Assembly: GCA_947449125.1 (NCBI GenBank)
Contig: CANFQR010000038.1
Location: 1-8,914, forward strand
Reading direction: 5' to 3'
DNA: 8,914 nt
DNA from: Bacteroidota bacterium
GTDB taxonomy: Bacteria > Bacteroidota > Bacteroidia > B-17B0 > Aurantibacillaceae
The notes under the pieces were generated by a model. The model was given only the letters and a program-made list of their open reading frames with translations. It was not told where the DNA came from and searched no databases. Of this stretch, positions 1-7,216 are shown piece by piece (the stretch's first letter is position 1; every line of letters begins with the position of its first letter). The translations under genes and the position numbers were made by a program.

Positions 1-992
1 ACAATAAATCCATCCGGATTTGCCTTTTGCATAGCGTAATATCCAATCTCTATAGGAAAACTAATTCTACCCACATTATAAGAATAACCCAATCTGGCCG
101 AAAGTCGCAATTTATCAATACCAACAGGTTGTTTTAAAAATTCATTGTTATAATCTATCAAGTAATTTTGATCGTAAAACACATCAACACCCGCGCTAAA
201 TTTATGCGTGTTGCGGAGGTTTCTCTGATAGGTTAATGAAAACACAAACGTATTCAATTCTTTGGTGGCAATTTCTCGCTGATTAAAACCAATTGCAGTA
301 AAAGCCATAATTTCATTTTTTGATTTAACATTACTGTTTGAATCTAATTTTAAAACATCAGAAGTTTCTTTTTTATAAGGAATTAAATAATTTAACCCGG
401 CATTTAAACTCACTACATTTAATCCTAGATTTGGATTTTTAAATTTACCGTTACTTGCATGTGTAAAGGCAAATCCAGGTTCAAAGCGCAATTTTTTTGT
501 TAGTTGAAAATGCCAAAACCATTTAAACTGAACAAAGGAATTTAGATGGCTACCAATGGCAATGTTCTTTCTATTTTCATATAAATCAAAACGTTTGGTA
601 ATATAGGTTGCACCCCAGCACAAACGCAAAATTAACCTCGATTTTTTTTCAATTTTGTTTAACGGAATTTCGGCATATGGCGCTAAAACATATGCAAAAC
701 CAAGCTGCTGAGGGTTTTTAAAATCAATACACTGAAACGAAATACCAACATCGGGTTTATTGTTTTCCAAATGCCATAATTTATTGCCCATGGTTGGCTT
801 AGAAATATTTAATTCATATATGCTTGGATAACCTCTAACCAAATGACCAATACTTGTACGATGAATTAAAATAAATCCCTGATTTAAGCCGGCTTTAATT
901 TGCCAATCTGGGTTTGCAGTAATTCCATTTTGAGCCGTTAAACCCGAAAACAGAAAAATTAAAACTACAAGTATAATTTGTCTAAAAAACAC
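1..992 (-). CDS. PagL-like lipid A deacylase / acyloxyacyl hydrolase family outer-membrane protein (3' end cut by window edge)
   Basis: I read this frame by hand from the reverse strand. It is open from a GTG at 992 to the window edge (330 codons), and no ATG or TTG occurs in frame between the upstream stop and this GTG. Residues 1-21 form a signal peptide (MFFRQ, a hydrophobic core, then SGLTAQ). The mature part has the alternating aromatic/glycine pattern of a beta-barrel. The family signature is around residue 178: FTHASNG followed by NPNLGLN, so H178 and S180 match the catalytic His and Ser of PagL (H126 and S128 in Pseudomonas). The residue 14 after the His, where PagL has its catalytic Glu, is Asn192 here. 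PagL removes the 3-O-linked acyl chain of lipid A in the outer membrane. Many Bacteroidota relatives are annotated only as acyloxyacyl hydrolase, so activity on lipid A is inferred. At least 130 residues follow the motif, making it longer than Pseudomonas PagL. Family assignment is fairly sure; the exact substrate is not. Confidence 0.8.
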   Translation of the reverse strand, partial: MFFRQIILVVLIFLFSGLTAQNGITANPDWQIKAGLNQGFILIHRTSIGHLVRGYPSIYELNISKPTMGNKLWHLENNKPDVGISFQCIDFKNPQQLGFAYVLAPYAEIPLNKIEKKSRLILRLCWGATYITKRFDLYENRKNIAIGSHLNSFVQFKWFWHFQLTKKLRFEPGFAFTHASNGKFKNPNLGLNVVSLNAGLNYLIPYKKETSDVLKLDSNSNVKSKNEIMAFTAIGFNQREIATKELNTFVFSLTYQRNLRNTHKFSAGVDVFYDQNYLIDYNNEFLKQPVGIDKLRLSARLGYSYNVGRISFPIEIGYYAMQKANPDGFI

Positions 993-1072
993 CGCACTAA
1001 AAATAAGAAAAATTAAAGATGCTTTATTTTTATTACAGGTTTAATTAAAAGTTAAATTAAACTGCTCATCAA

Positions 1073-1100
1073 AAAAACTAGGGTAAATAAGTTATTACAA
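1073..1100 (-). promoter_or_regulatory. Tentative promoter for the PagL-like gene
   Basis: On the minus strand TAGTTTTT (1073-1080) matches 7 of 8 positions of the Bacteroidota -7 element TAnnTTTG. It is preceded by TTG at 1098-1100, with a 17-base gap, and by a second TTG at 1101-1103 with a 20-base gap; the usual spacing is about 19. It would give a leader of roughly 70 bases before the GTG start. In such A/T-rich sequence this could be chance. Confidence 0.25.
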
Positions 1101-1165
1101 CAATAAAATTAAGTTAAATAAACTGCTTATGGCTCCAAAAAAAGTCTGTAAAAATTTTAAATTGT

Positions 1166-1173
1166 TAAATTTG
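1166..1173 (+). promoter_or_regulatory. Bacteroidota-type -7 promoter element ahead of mazG
   Basis: TAAATTTG is a perfect match to TAnnTTTG and ends only 7 bases before the mazG ATG at 1181. Transcription normally begins about 5-8 bases after this element, which would make the mazG message leaderless or nearly so. No good -33 TTTG lies at the ideal spacing; the nearest is CTG at 1146-1148. Confidence 0.45.
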
Positions 1174-1180
1174 CAGCGGT

Positions 1181-1957
1181 ATGGACAAACGCGCAGACGC
1201 ATTCTTAAATCTATTAAAAATAATGGATGAACTCAGGGAACAATGCCCATGGGATAAAAAACAAACCATTGAAAGTATAAGGCATTTAACCATTGAAGAA
1301 ACGTTTGAATTGAGCGACGCTATTTTAAAAAATGACACAAACGAAATAAAAAAAGAATTGGGCGATATTTTACTACACATTGTTTTTTATTCCAGAATTG
1401 CAAGCGAAACCAACTTGTTTACAATTACCGATGTTATTAATAGCCTTTGCGACAAACTTATTTACAGGCACCCACACATATATGGAAACGCTAAGGCTGA
1501 AACCGAAGAGCAAGTAAAACAAAACTGGGAACAACTTAAACAAAAAGAAAAGGGAGGAAACTCATCTGTTTTGTCCGGAGTTCCAAATAGTATGCCTGCG
1601 TTGTTAAAAGCATACCGTATTCAGGAAAAAGCCCGTGCCGTTGGCTTTGACTGGGAAAAACCGGAGCAAGTATTTGAAAAAGTAAAAGAAGAGTTAACTG
1701 AATTTGAAGTAGAAGTAAAAAATAAAAACCAGCAAGCCGCCGAAAAAGAATTTGGCGATGTGTTATTTTCACTTATAAATTATGCACGCTTTTTAAATAT
1801 TAATCCCGAAGATGCTTTAGAACAAACCAATAAAAAGTTTATTAAACGTTTTGGCCACATGGAAGCCAGGGTAAAAGAACAAGGCAAACAAATTGCAGAT
1901 TGTAATTTAGAAGAATTAGATAGCTACTGGAACGAAGCAAAAAAAATTAAAACTTGA
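1181..1957 (+). CDS. mazG: Nucleoside triphosphate pyrophosphohydrolase MazG
   Basis: At 258 residues this is a normal-length two-domain MazG. The family hydrolyses (d)NTPs, including aberrant ones, to NMP and pyrophosphate in the cytoplasm, and in E. coli it also modulates ppGpp levels through MazEF. The N-terminal domain shows CPWD (22-25), the metal-binding EETFE (39-43) and KELGD (58-62). The linker has the family-typical RHPHIYGN (96-103) and NWEQLK. The C-terminal domain repeats the metal site with EELTE (170-174) and EFGDVLF (190-196), so both helical modules keep their acidic ligands. The ATG at 1181 gives MDKRADAF, a common start for Bacteroidota homologues. The stop overlaps the TTG start of the next gene by four bases, so it is probably the first gene of an operon with the PAP2 phosphatase and the glycosyltransferase. 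No functional link to them is obvious. Confidence 0.95.
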   Translation: MDKRADAFLNLLKIMDELREQCPWDKKQTIESIRHLTIEETFELSDAILKNDTNEIKKELGDILLHIVFYSRIASETNLFTITDVINSLCDKLIYRHPHIYGNAKAETEEQVKQNWEQLKQKEKGGNSSVLSGVPNSMPALLKAYRIQEKARAVGFDWEKPEQVFEKVKEELTEFEVEVKNKNQQAAEKEFGDVLFSLINYARFLNINPEDALEQTNKKFIKRFGHMEARVKEQGKQIADCNLEELDSYWNEAKKIKT

Positions 1958-2616
1958 AACTTTTATTAAAACATAATCTCCTTTTTTTACTTATTTACCT
2001 GTTAATACTGGGTATAGCTGCTTTTTTTTTACTGCAATACGATAAAGTTACCATACATCTTCAACTGAATAAACTGGTAGGTAATGCAATGATTGACAGT
2101 TTTTTTAAATATGTAACCCATCTTGGAGACGGCATATTTGCTGTGATAATTGGATTAATTGTTTTATTTAAAAATATCCGAAACGGATTATTTTTATTGG
2201 CATCCTACATCGTATCCGGATTAACAACATCGTTCTTGAAAAATTTTATTTACGACCATGTCAACCGTCCGCATTTTGTATTTGGTTACTTTATACAAAA
2301 TATAAAATTAAACTATATTGAAGGAGTTGAAATGGTTGGACAAAACAGCTTTCCGAGCGGACACTCAACTACGGCATTCGCGGTATTCACGTGTCTCGCG
2401 TTAATTACAAATAATATGATTATGAAAATTATTTTTTTAACACTTGCTTTATTAACGGCTTTCAGCAGAACTTACTTATCACAACATTGGCTAGTTGATA
2501 TTACGATTGGTAGTTTAATCGGCACTCTATTTGCTTTTATTTTTTATTATATCATCATTTATCAAAACAGGTTTAACAACTTAAACAAACCTCTTTTTAA
2601 TTATAAAAACAATTGA
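1954..2616 (+). CDS. PAP2-family integral membrane lipid phosphatase
   Basis: This 220-residue protein has about six hydrophobic segments (roughly 8-28, 57-73, 77-93, 139-153, 155-172, 184-204). It carries the PAP2 phosphatase signatures: PSGH at 134-137 with catalytic His137, and SRTYLSQHWLVD at 171-182, which fits SRx5Hx3D with His178 and Asp182. The first motif is unusual: Lys96 is separated from Arg105-Pro106 by eight residues instead of the usual six. Family members dephosphorylate undecaprenyl pyrophosphate, phosphatidate-type lipids or lipid A (LpxE/LpxF) at the outer face of the inner membrane; the substrate here cannot be decided. The start is TTG at 1954, inside a TTGA overlap with the mazG stop. 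The next ATG (2089) would remove the first membrane segment, so TTG is preferred. It overlaps the downstream glycosyltransferase in the same way, suggesting translational coupling and a shared envelope-lipid role. Confidence 0.88.
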   Translation: MKLLLKHNLLFLLIYLLILGIAAFFLLQYDKVTIHLQLNKLVGNAMIDSFFKYVTHLGDGIFAVIIGLIVLFKNIRNGLFLLASYIVSGLTTSFLKNFIYDHVNRPHFVFGYFIQNIKLNYIEGVEMVGQNSFPSGHSTTAFAVFTCLALITNNMIMKIIFLTLALLTAFSRTYLSQHWLVDITIGSLIGTLFAFIFYYIIIYQNRFNNLNKPLFNYKNN

Positions 2617-4349
2617 TTTATAACATTAAAAATAACGGCTTAATTATTTTTTTAATTGCAATTATTTCGGCAATTATTTTTATTCCTTTTATTGGTAATT
2701 GTCCGCTTTTTGATTGGGACGAAATTAACTTTGCCGAGTGCGCACGCGAAATGGTAGTATCGGGTAATTATTCTCATGTTCAATTAAACTACAGACCATT
2801 TTGGGAAAAACCACCTTTTTTTATTTGGCTGCAGGCATTAAGTATGAATGTGTTTGGAGTAAATGAATTTGCCGCACGTTTTCCAAATGCCTTATGCAGT
2901 ATTGTAAGTTTAATTTCAATTTATTTAGCCGGAAAAAAATTTTCATCTATCAAATTTGGAGTTGTTTGGAGTTTTATTTACGCATCAACTCTGTTGCCCC
3001 ATTTATATTTTAAGTCGGGTATTATCGATCCCTGGTTTAATCTTTTTATCATCTTGTCGCTTTACAATTGTATTTCTTTTTTAAATAACCCACAAAGTCA
3101 AAAAGAAATTATAAATGCCATATCTGCCGGTGTGTTTTTAGGACTAGCTGTTCTCACAAAAGGACCAGCAGCTTTAATAATAGTAGGTTTAACCTTATTG
3201 GCATATTTAATCTGGAGTAAACAATTAAAACTAATATCTAATAAATCATTTATTGTTTTTATAACAACCACATTACTTGTCTCGGGCAGTTGGTTTTTAG
3301 TTGAATGGCTTAGCGGTAATGCCAATGTAATTTCAGAATTTATAGACTATCAAATACGCTTATTTCAGACCGAAGACAGCGGTCACAGCGGACCTTTTAT
3401 CTATCATTTTGTAATTTTATTAATTGGCTGTTTTCCGGCTTCACTAATTTTTATTGGCGCTTACCTACGATATAAGAACTTAACGCCATTTCAAAAACTG
3501 TTTCGGAAAATTTTTGTCTGTTTATTTTGGGTAGTTCTTATTTTATTTTCTATTGTAAAAACTAAAATTGTACATTATTCTTCCATCTGCTATTTCCCCT
3601 TAACATTTATAGCCACAATAGGCATTGTAAATTATTTTGAAGAATTAAAATTTAATGCCTTACAAAAAATACTTTACTGGGTTATTTCTATTTTAATTAC
3701 GGTTGCTTTTATAGCACTTAGCTTTATTAGTTTTTTAAAGCCATACATCATTAACAGCGGTTTAGTAAAAGATGACTTTGCGTTACAAAATTTAAATGCT
3801 GAAGTAAACTGGAGTGGATACGAATTTATTATTCCATTATTGTTTTTATTAGCAACCGTTTTAATTTTTAAATCAATTCAACAACATAAAATAAAACTGT
3901 TATACTATGGTTTAATTTTAAACCTTTTGTTTATTAACGCAATTATTTTAGTTTTTGTGCCAAAAATTGAGCAATATTCACAGCATGCAGCCATAGAATT
4001 TTATAAATCATGCAGCACTAAAGATTGTTATGTAGAAACGCACGGATTTAAAAGCTACGCCTACTTGTTTTACTCAAACAGGCAACCAAAACATTACGAA
4101 AATAAAAACCAGAAAAAAATAATTGAAGAAATTTTAAATGATTGGGAAAAAAACGGCATTTCTCGATTATCAGGGTATCCGGGCGCTAACCTTTATTGGA
4201 TGGAACATTACCCAATTGACCGACCAGCCTACATTGTTTCCAAGCAAACCTCTGAGGCTGAACTCCTTTCTAACCCGGAAATAAAAAAACTTTACAGTAA
4301 AAACGGATTTAGCTTTTTTGTAAAATTACCAACCGATACTGCCAAATAG
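2613..4349 (+). CDS. ArnT/PMT-like GT-C glycosyltransferase (integral membrane)
   Basis: This 578-residue protein has many hydrophobic segments from residue 10 to about 450 and a soluble, probably periplasmic, C-terminal part (about 451-578). The first loop after segment 1 has DWDEINFAECARE (34-46), matching the catalytic acidic motif of the GT39/GT83 group. WEKPP (64-68) resembles the second acidic site of ArnT. LTKGP (181-185), GHSGPFIYH (257-265) and KTKIVHY (316-322) are other positions shared by ArnT-like proteins. These enzymes move a sugar from a polyprenyl-phosphate donor to lipid A, protein or another acceptor outside the inner membrane. True ArnT transfers aminoarabinose to lipid A, but no arn genes are present here, so donor and acceptor remain unknown. 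The start is TTG at 2613 in a TTGA overlap with the previous stop. The first in-frame ATG (codon 47) would delete the catalytic loop, which rules it out. Confidence 0.88.
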   Translation: MIYNIKNNGLIIFLIAIISAIIFIPFIGNCPLFDWDEINFAECAREMVVSGNYSHVQLNYRPFWEKPPFFIWLQALSMNVFGVNEFAARFPNALCSIVSLISIYLAGKKFSSIKFGVVWSFIYASTLLPHLYFKSGIIDPWFNLFIILSLYNCISFLNNPQSQKEIINAISAGVFLGLAVLTKGPAALIIVGLTLLAYLIWSKQLKLISNKSFIVFITTTLLVSGSWFLVEWLSGNANVISEFIDYQIRLFQTEDSGHSGPFIYHFVILLIGCFPASLIFIGAYLRYKNLTPFQKLFRKIFVCLFWVVLILFSIVKTKIVHYSSICYFPLTFIATIGIVNYFEELKFNALQKILYWVISILITVAFIALSFISFLKPYIINSGLVKDDFALQNLNAEVNWSGYEFIIPLLFLLATVLIFKSIQQHKIKLLYYGLILNLLFINAIILVFVPKIEQYSQHAAIEFYKSCSTKDCYVETHGFKSYAYLFYSNRQPKHYENKNQKKIIEEILNDWEKNGISRLSGYPGANLYWMEHYPIDRPAYIVSKQTSEAELLSNPEIKKLYSKNGFSFFVKLPTDTAK

Positions 4350-4412
4350 TCTATATTTATTTACTGGCACAAAATGTGATTTAAATTAAAACATAATTTG
4401 AGAAAATAGCTT

Positions 4413-6842
4413 ATGAGTTTTGGAGACCTATATGAAATAGCAATGAATCAAGGGATTGACGAAGATTCTGACTTTATACCGCTTTTAAGCAGCGAAGATG
4501 AAGACACCATGCAAAATGAGAAAATTCCAGAAATTCTGCCAATTTTACCACTTCGCAACACAGTTTTGTTTCCGGGAGTGGTAATTCCAATTACTGTTGG
4601 TCGCGATAAATCAATTCAGTTAATAAAAGACTATAATAAGGGCGATAAAACCATAGGAGTTGTAGCTCAAAAAAGCGACACTATAGAGGAGCCTACCGAA
4701 TTAGACCTTTATAATATTGGCACAGTTGCTCAAATTATAAAAATGCTGCGCATGCCCGATGGAAATACAACCATTATTATTCAGGGCAAAAGAAGATTTA
4801 AAATTGTTGAATTTACTCAAACAGAACCTTATCATAAAGCTGCTGTGGTGCCTTTTGACGAAATTAAACCACCAAAAACAGATAAAGAATTCAATGCCAT
4901 CATTTCAAATTTAAAAGAAACATCAGTTCAAATAGTAAAAATATCACCAAATATTCCGAGCGATGCAAGCTTTGCCATAAACAATATTGATAGCCCTACT
5001 TTTTTGGTAAACTTCATTTCATCAAACATGAATGCCAAAACCGAAGACAAACAAAAAATGTTGGAGGTTGCTAACTTAAAAGAAAGAAGTTTACTTGTAC
5101 TCGAAAATTTAAATAAAGAATTTCAACTACTTGAATTAAGAAATCAAATCCAGAATAAAACTAAAATGGATTTGGATAAGCAACAGCGCGAATATTTTTT
5201 AAATCAGCAAATTAAAACCATTCAGGAAGAGTTAGGTGGGAATAATTTTGAACAAGAAATTAATGGCTATTTAGAAAAAGCCAAATCAAAAAAATGGAGC
5301 AGCGAAACAAAAGAAGTTTTCGAAAAACAAATTGCAAAACTTCAGCGCATGAACCCCAACGCGGCCGAATATGGTATTCAAACCAATTACGTAGAACTTT
5401 TATTAGAATTGCCATGGAACGAATTAACTGAAGACAATTTTGATTTAAAACACGCGCAAGCAATTTTAGATGAAGACCATTTTGGATTAGAAAAAGTTAA
5501 GGAACGCATCATCGAACATCTTGCTGTTTTAAAACTAAAAGGCGACTTAAAATCTCCTATCATTTGCCTCTACGGACCTCCGGGTGTTGGTAAAACATCA
5601 CTAGGAAAAAGCATTGCAAAAGCCTTAAACAGAAAGTACGTGCGCATGAGTTTAGGCGGATTAAAAGATGAAAGCGAAATTCGCGGACATCGTAAAACTT
5701 ATATTGGCGCCATGCCTGGACGCATTCTTCAAAACCTAAAAAAAACACAATCATCCAACCCTGTTTTTATTTTAGACGAAATAGATAAAGTAGGTAATGA
5801 TTTTCATGGCGACCCTTCGTCTGCATTATTAGAGGTGCTTGACCCTGAACAAAACTCAACATTTTATGATAATTTTCTAGAATTAGATTACGATTTAAGT
5901 AAAGTAATGTTTATTGCAACTTGTAACAATTTAGCAAGCATTCAACCTGCTTTACGCGACCGAATGGAAATTATTGAAGTAAATGGCTACACCGTTGAAG
6001 AAAAATTAGAAATAGCAAAAAGACATTTAATACCAAAACAAATAGAAGAAAGCGGTTTGAAAAAATCGCAGTTAAAAATAAACGATAAAGTTTTAGAATT
6101 TTTAATAGACACCTATACTGCTGAAAGCGGCGTTCGTAATTTAGAAAAGAAAATTTCTAAAATAGCCCGCAACACTGCCGTGCATATTGCCAGAGAAGAA
6201 GATGTACCAAAAATAACAGAAGAAAGTGTTGTTAAAATATTAGGCCCATCGCACATTAAAGATAAATATCAGGGTAATGATATTGCTGGTGTTGTTACAG
6301 GTTTAGCATGGACGCAAGTTGGCGGCGATATTTTGTTTATTGAAACCAGCCTTAGTAAAAGTAAAGCCGGAAAATTAACCTTAACCGGAAATTTAGGAGA
6401 GGTAATGAAAGAAAGTGCCACCTTGGCTTTAGAATATTTAAAAGCTCATCCACATTTAATTGATGCTGATGCGGAAACATTTGAACATCATAACATACAC
6501 ATACATGTGCCTGAAGGTGCTACCCCAAAAGACGGTCCAAGTGCAGGTATTGCCATGCTAACATCTTTAGCAAGTGCTTTTACAAAAAGAAAGGTAAAAA
6601 AAGCAATTGCCATGACCGGAGAGATTACGTTACGCGGCAAAGTGCTGCCAGTTGGAGGTATTAAGGAAAAAATTTTAGCAGCAAAAAGAGCCGGCATTAA
6701 AGAAATTATTTTATGTGCTGATAACAAAAAAGACATCGACGATATAAAGCCAGATTATTTAAAAGGACTTAGTTTTCATTATGTAAGTCAAATGGAAGAT
6801 GTACTTAAAATAGCTTTATTAAAAGAAAGAGTTAAAGATTAA
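4413..6842 (+). CDS. lon: ATP-dependent protease La (LonA type)
   Basis: At 809 residues this is a full-length LonA, the cytoplasmic hexameric protease that degrades misfolded and selected regulatory proteins. Domains in order: an acidic N-terminal tail (1-37); the substrate-recognition LON domain beginning at ILPILPLRNTVLFPG (41-55); a helical region rich in Glu and Lys to about 345; the AAA+ module with Walker A GPPGVGKT (388-395), Walker B FILDEID (452-458) and arginines at ALRDR (513-517); then the peptidase domain with catalytic Ser710 in DGPSAG and Lys753 in GGIKEK. The 43-residue Ser-Lys distance equals that of E. coli Lon (S679/K722). It starts with ATG at 4413, after a 63-base gap from the glycosyltransferase gene. 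That gap has only imperfect promoter-like boxes (TATATTTA at 4352-4359, TAATTTG at 4394-4400) and no heat-shock operator that I recognise. It may be read through from upstream or have its own promoter. Confidence 0.97.
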   Translation: MSFGDLYEIAMNQGIDEDSDFIPLLSSEDEDTMQNEKIPEILPILPLRNTVLFPGVVIPITVGRDKSIQLIKDYNKGDKTIGVVAQKSDTIEEPTELDLYNIGTVAQIIKMLRMPDGNTTIIIQGKRRFKIVEFTQTEPYHKAAVVPFDEIKPPKTDKEFNAIISNLKETSVQIVKISPNIPSDASFAINNIDSPTFLVNFISSNMNAKTEDKQKMLEVANLKERSLLVLENLNKEFQLLELRNQIQNKTKMDLDKQQREYFLNQQIKTIQEELGGNNFEQEINGYLEKAKSKKWSSETKEVFEKQIAKLQRMNPNAAEYGIQTNYVELLLELPWNELTEDNFDLKHAQAILDEDHFGLEKVKERIIEHLAVLKLKGDLKSPIICLYGPPGVGKTSLGKSIAKALNRKYVRMSLGGLKDESEIRGHRKTYIGAMPGRILQNLKKTQSSNPVFILDEIDKVGNDFHGDPSSALLEVLDPEQNSTFYDNFLELDYDLSKVMFIATCNNLASIQPALRDRMEIIEVNGYTVEEKLEIAKRHLIPKQIEESGLKKSQLKINDKVLEFLIDTYTAESGVRNLEKKISKIARNTAVHIAREEDVPKITEESVVKILGPSHIKDKYQGNDIAGVVTGLAWTQVGGDILFIETSLSKSKAGKLTLTGNLGEVMKESATLALEYLKAHPHLIDADAETFEHHNIHIHVPEGATPKDGPSAGIAMLTSLASAFTKRKVKKAIAMTGEITLRGKVLPVGGIKEKILAAKRAGIKEIILCADNKKDIDDIKPDYLKGLSFHYVSQMEDVLKIALLKERVKD

Positions 6843-6862
6843 CAACTAGTTAAAAAAAGCAA

Positions 6863-7216
6863 ATGAATAAAATTTATTTTCTTTCATCGTGCGACACTTG
6901 CAGACGAATTATTTCGGAGTTGAATTTAAAAGAAAAAAATCTTGTTTTTCAAGATATCAAAACTGAAAAAATTACAATGCATCAATTAAAGGAGCTTAAA
7001 AAATTATCTGGATCTTACGAAGCCTTATTTAATAAAAAAGCCCGTAAATACAAAGATTTAAACCTAAACGAAAAAAATCTTAACGAAGATGATATGGAAA
7101 AGTGTATTCTAAATGAATACACTTTTTTAAAACGACCAGTAATAGTTTATAATAACCAACTATTTATTGGCAATACTAAACAAACTATTAATGAAGCTAA
7201 AAAACTAATCTTCTAG
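6863..7216 (+). CDS. ArsC/Spx-family thioredoxin-fold protein (putative arsenate reductase-like)
   Basis: This 117-residue protein has the usual length of the ArsC/Spx/YffB family. Near the N-terminus it has SSCDTCRR with Cys10 and Cys13. The first Cys matches the catalytic Cys of E. coli ArsC, and the CxxC pair resembles the redox switch of Spx. ALFNKKARKYKDL (54-66) is the family's mid-protein basic motif, and KRPVIVYNNQLFIG (90-103) contains the Arg-cis-Pro strand (R91, P92) of the fold. Family members reduce arsenate with glutathione/glutaredoxin, or act as thiol-redox or transcription-modulating proteins; which applies here cannot be read from sequence. There are no ars genes nearby, so arsenic resistance is not supported. 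ATG at 6863 lies 20 bases after the lon stop, so it is probably co-transcribed with lon. Its last 12 bases overlap the convergent gene downstream, and a strong hairpin lies inside the gene at 7098-7126. Confidence 0.85.
   Translation: MNKIYFLSSCDTCRRIISELNLKEKNLVFQDIKTEKITMHQLKELKKLSGSYEALFNKKARKYKDLNLNEKNLNEDDMEKCILNEYTFLKRPVIVYNNQLFIGNTKQTINEAKKLIF
7098..7128 (+). terminator. Perfect 12-bp inverted repeat with T-tract inside the ArsC-like gene (possible terminator)
   Basis: AAAAGTGTATTC (7098-7109) is the exact reverse complement of GAATACACTTTT (7115-7126), separated by the 5-base loop TAAAT, and the T-run continues to 7128 (six Ts, 7123-7128). The shape is that of an intrinsic terminator, and the flanking A-run and T-run make it potentially bidirectional, although the reverse direction has only four Ts. 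It lies about 90 bases before the stop of the ArsC-like gene and about 80 bases beyond the stop of the convergent minus-strand gene. It may therefore end transcription coming from the minus strand, or attenuate the plus strand. The structure is clear; its function is inferred, and the stem is only moderately GC-rich. Confidence 0.4.

Noticed and set aside
1165..1380. Minus-strand open frame of 71 codons
   Set aside because: It lies antisense to the conserved N-terminal MazG domain; a shadow of that gene.
4350..4412. Own promoter for lon
   Set aside because: Candidate boxes TATATTTA and TAATTTG each deviate from TAnnTTTG, and neither has a -33 element at the right spacing.
6488..6736. Minus-strand open frame of 82 codons with hydrophobic stretches
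   Set aside because: It lies antisense to the catalytic Ser/Lys region of Lon, which fully explains the sequence.
6839..6853. Inverted repeat TTAAC/GTTAA between lon and the ArsC-like gene
   Set aside because: The stem is only 5 bp, A/T-rich, and followed by As rather than Ts on the plus strand, so it is not a credible terminator.
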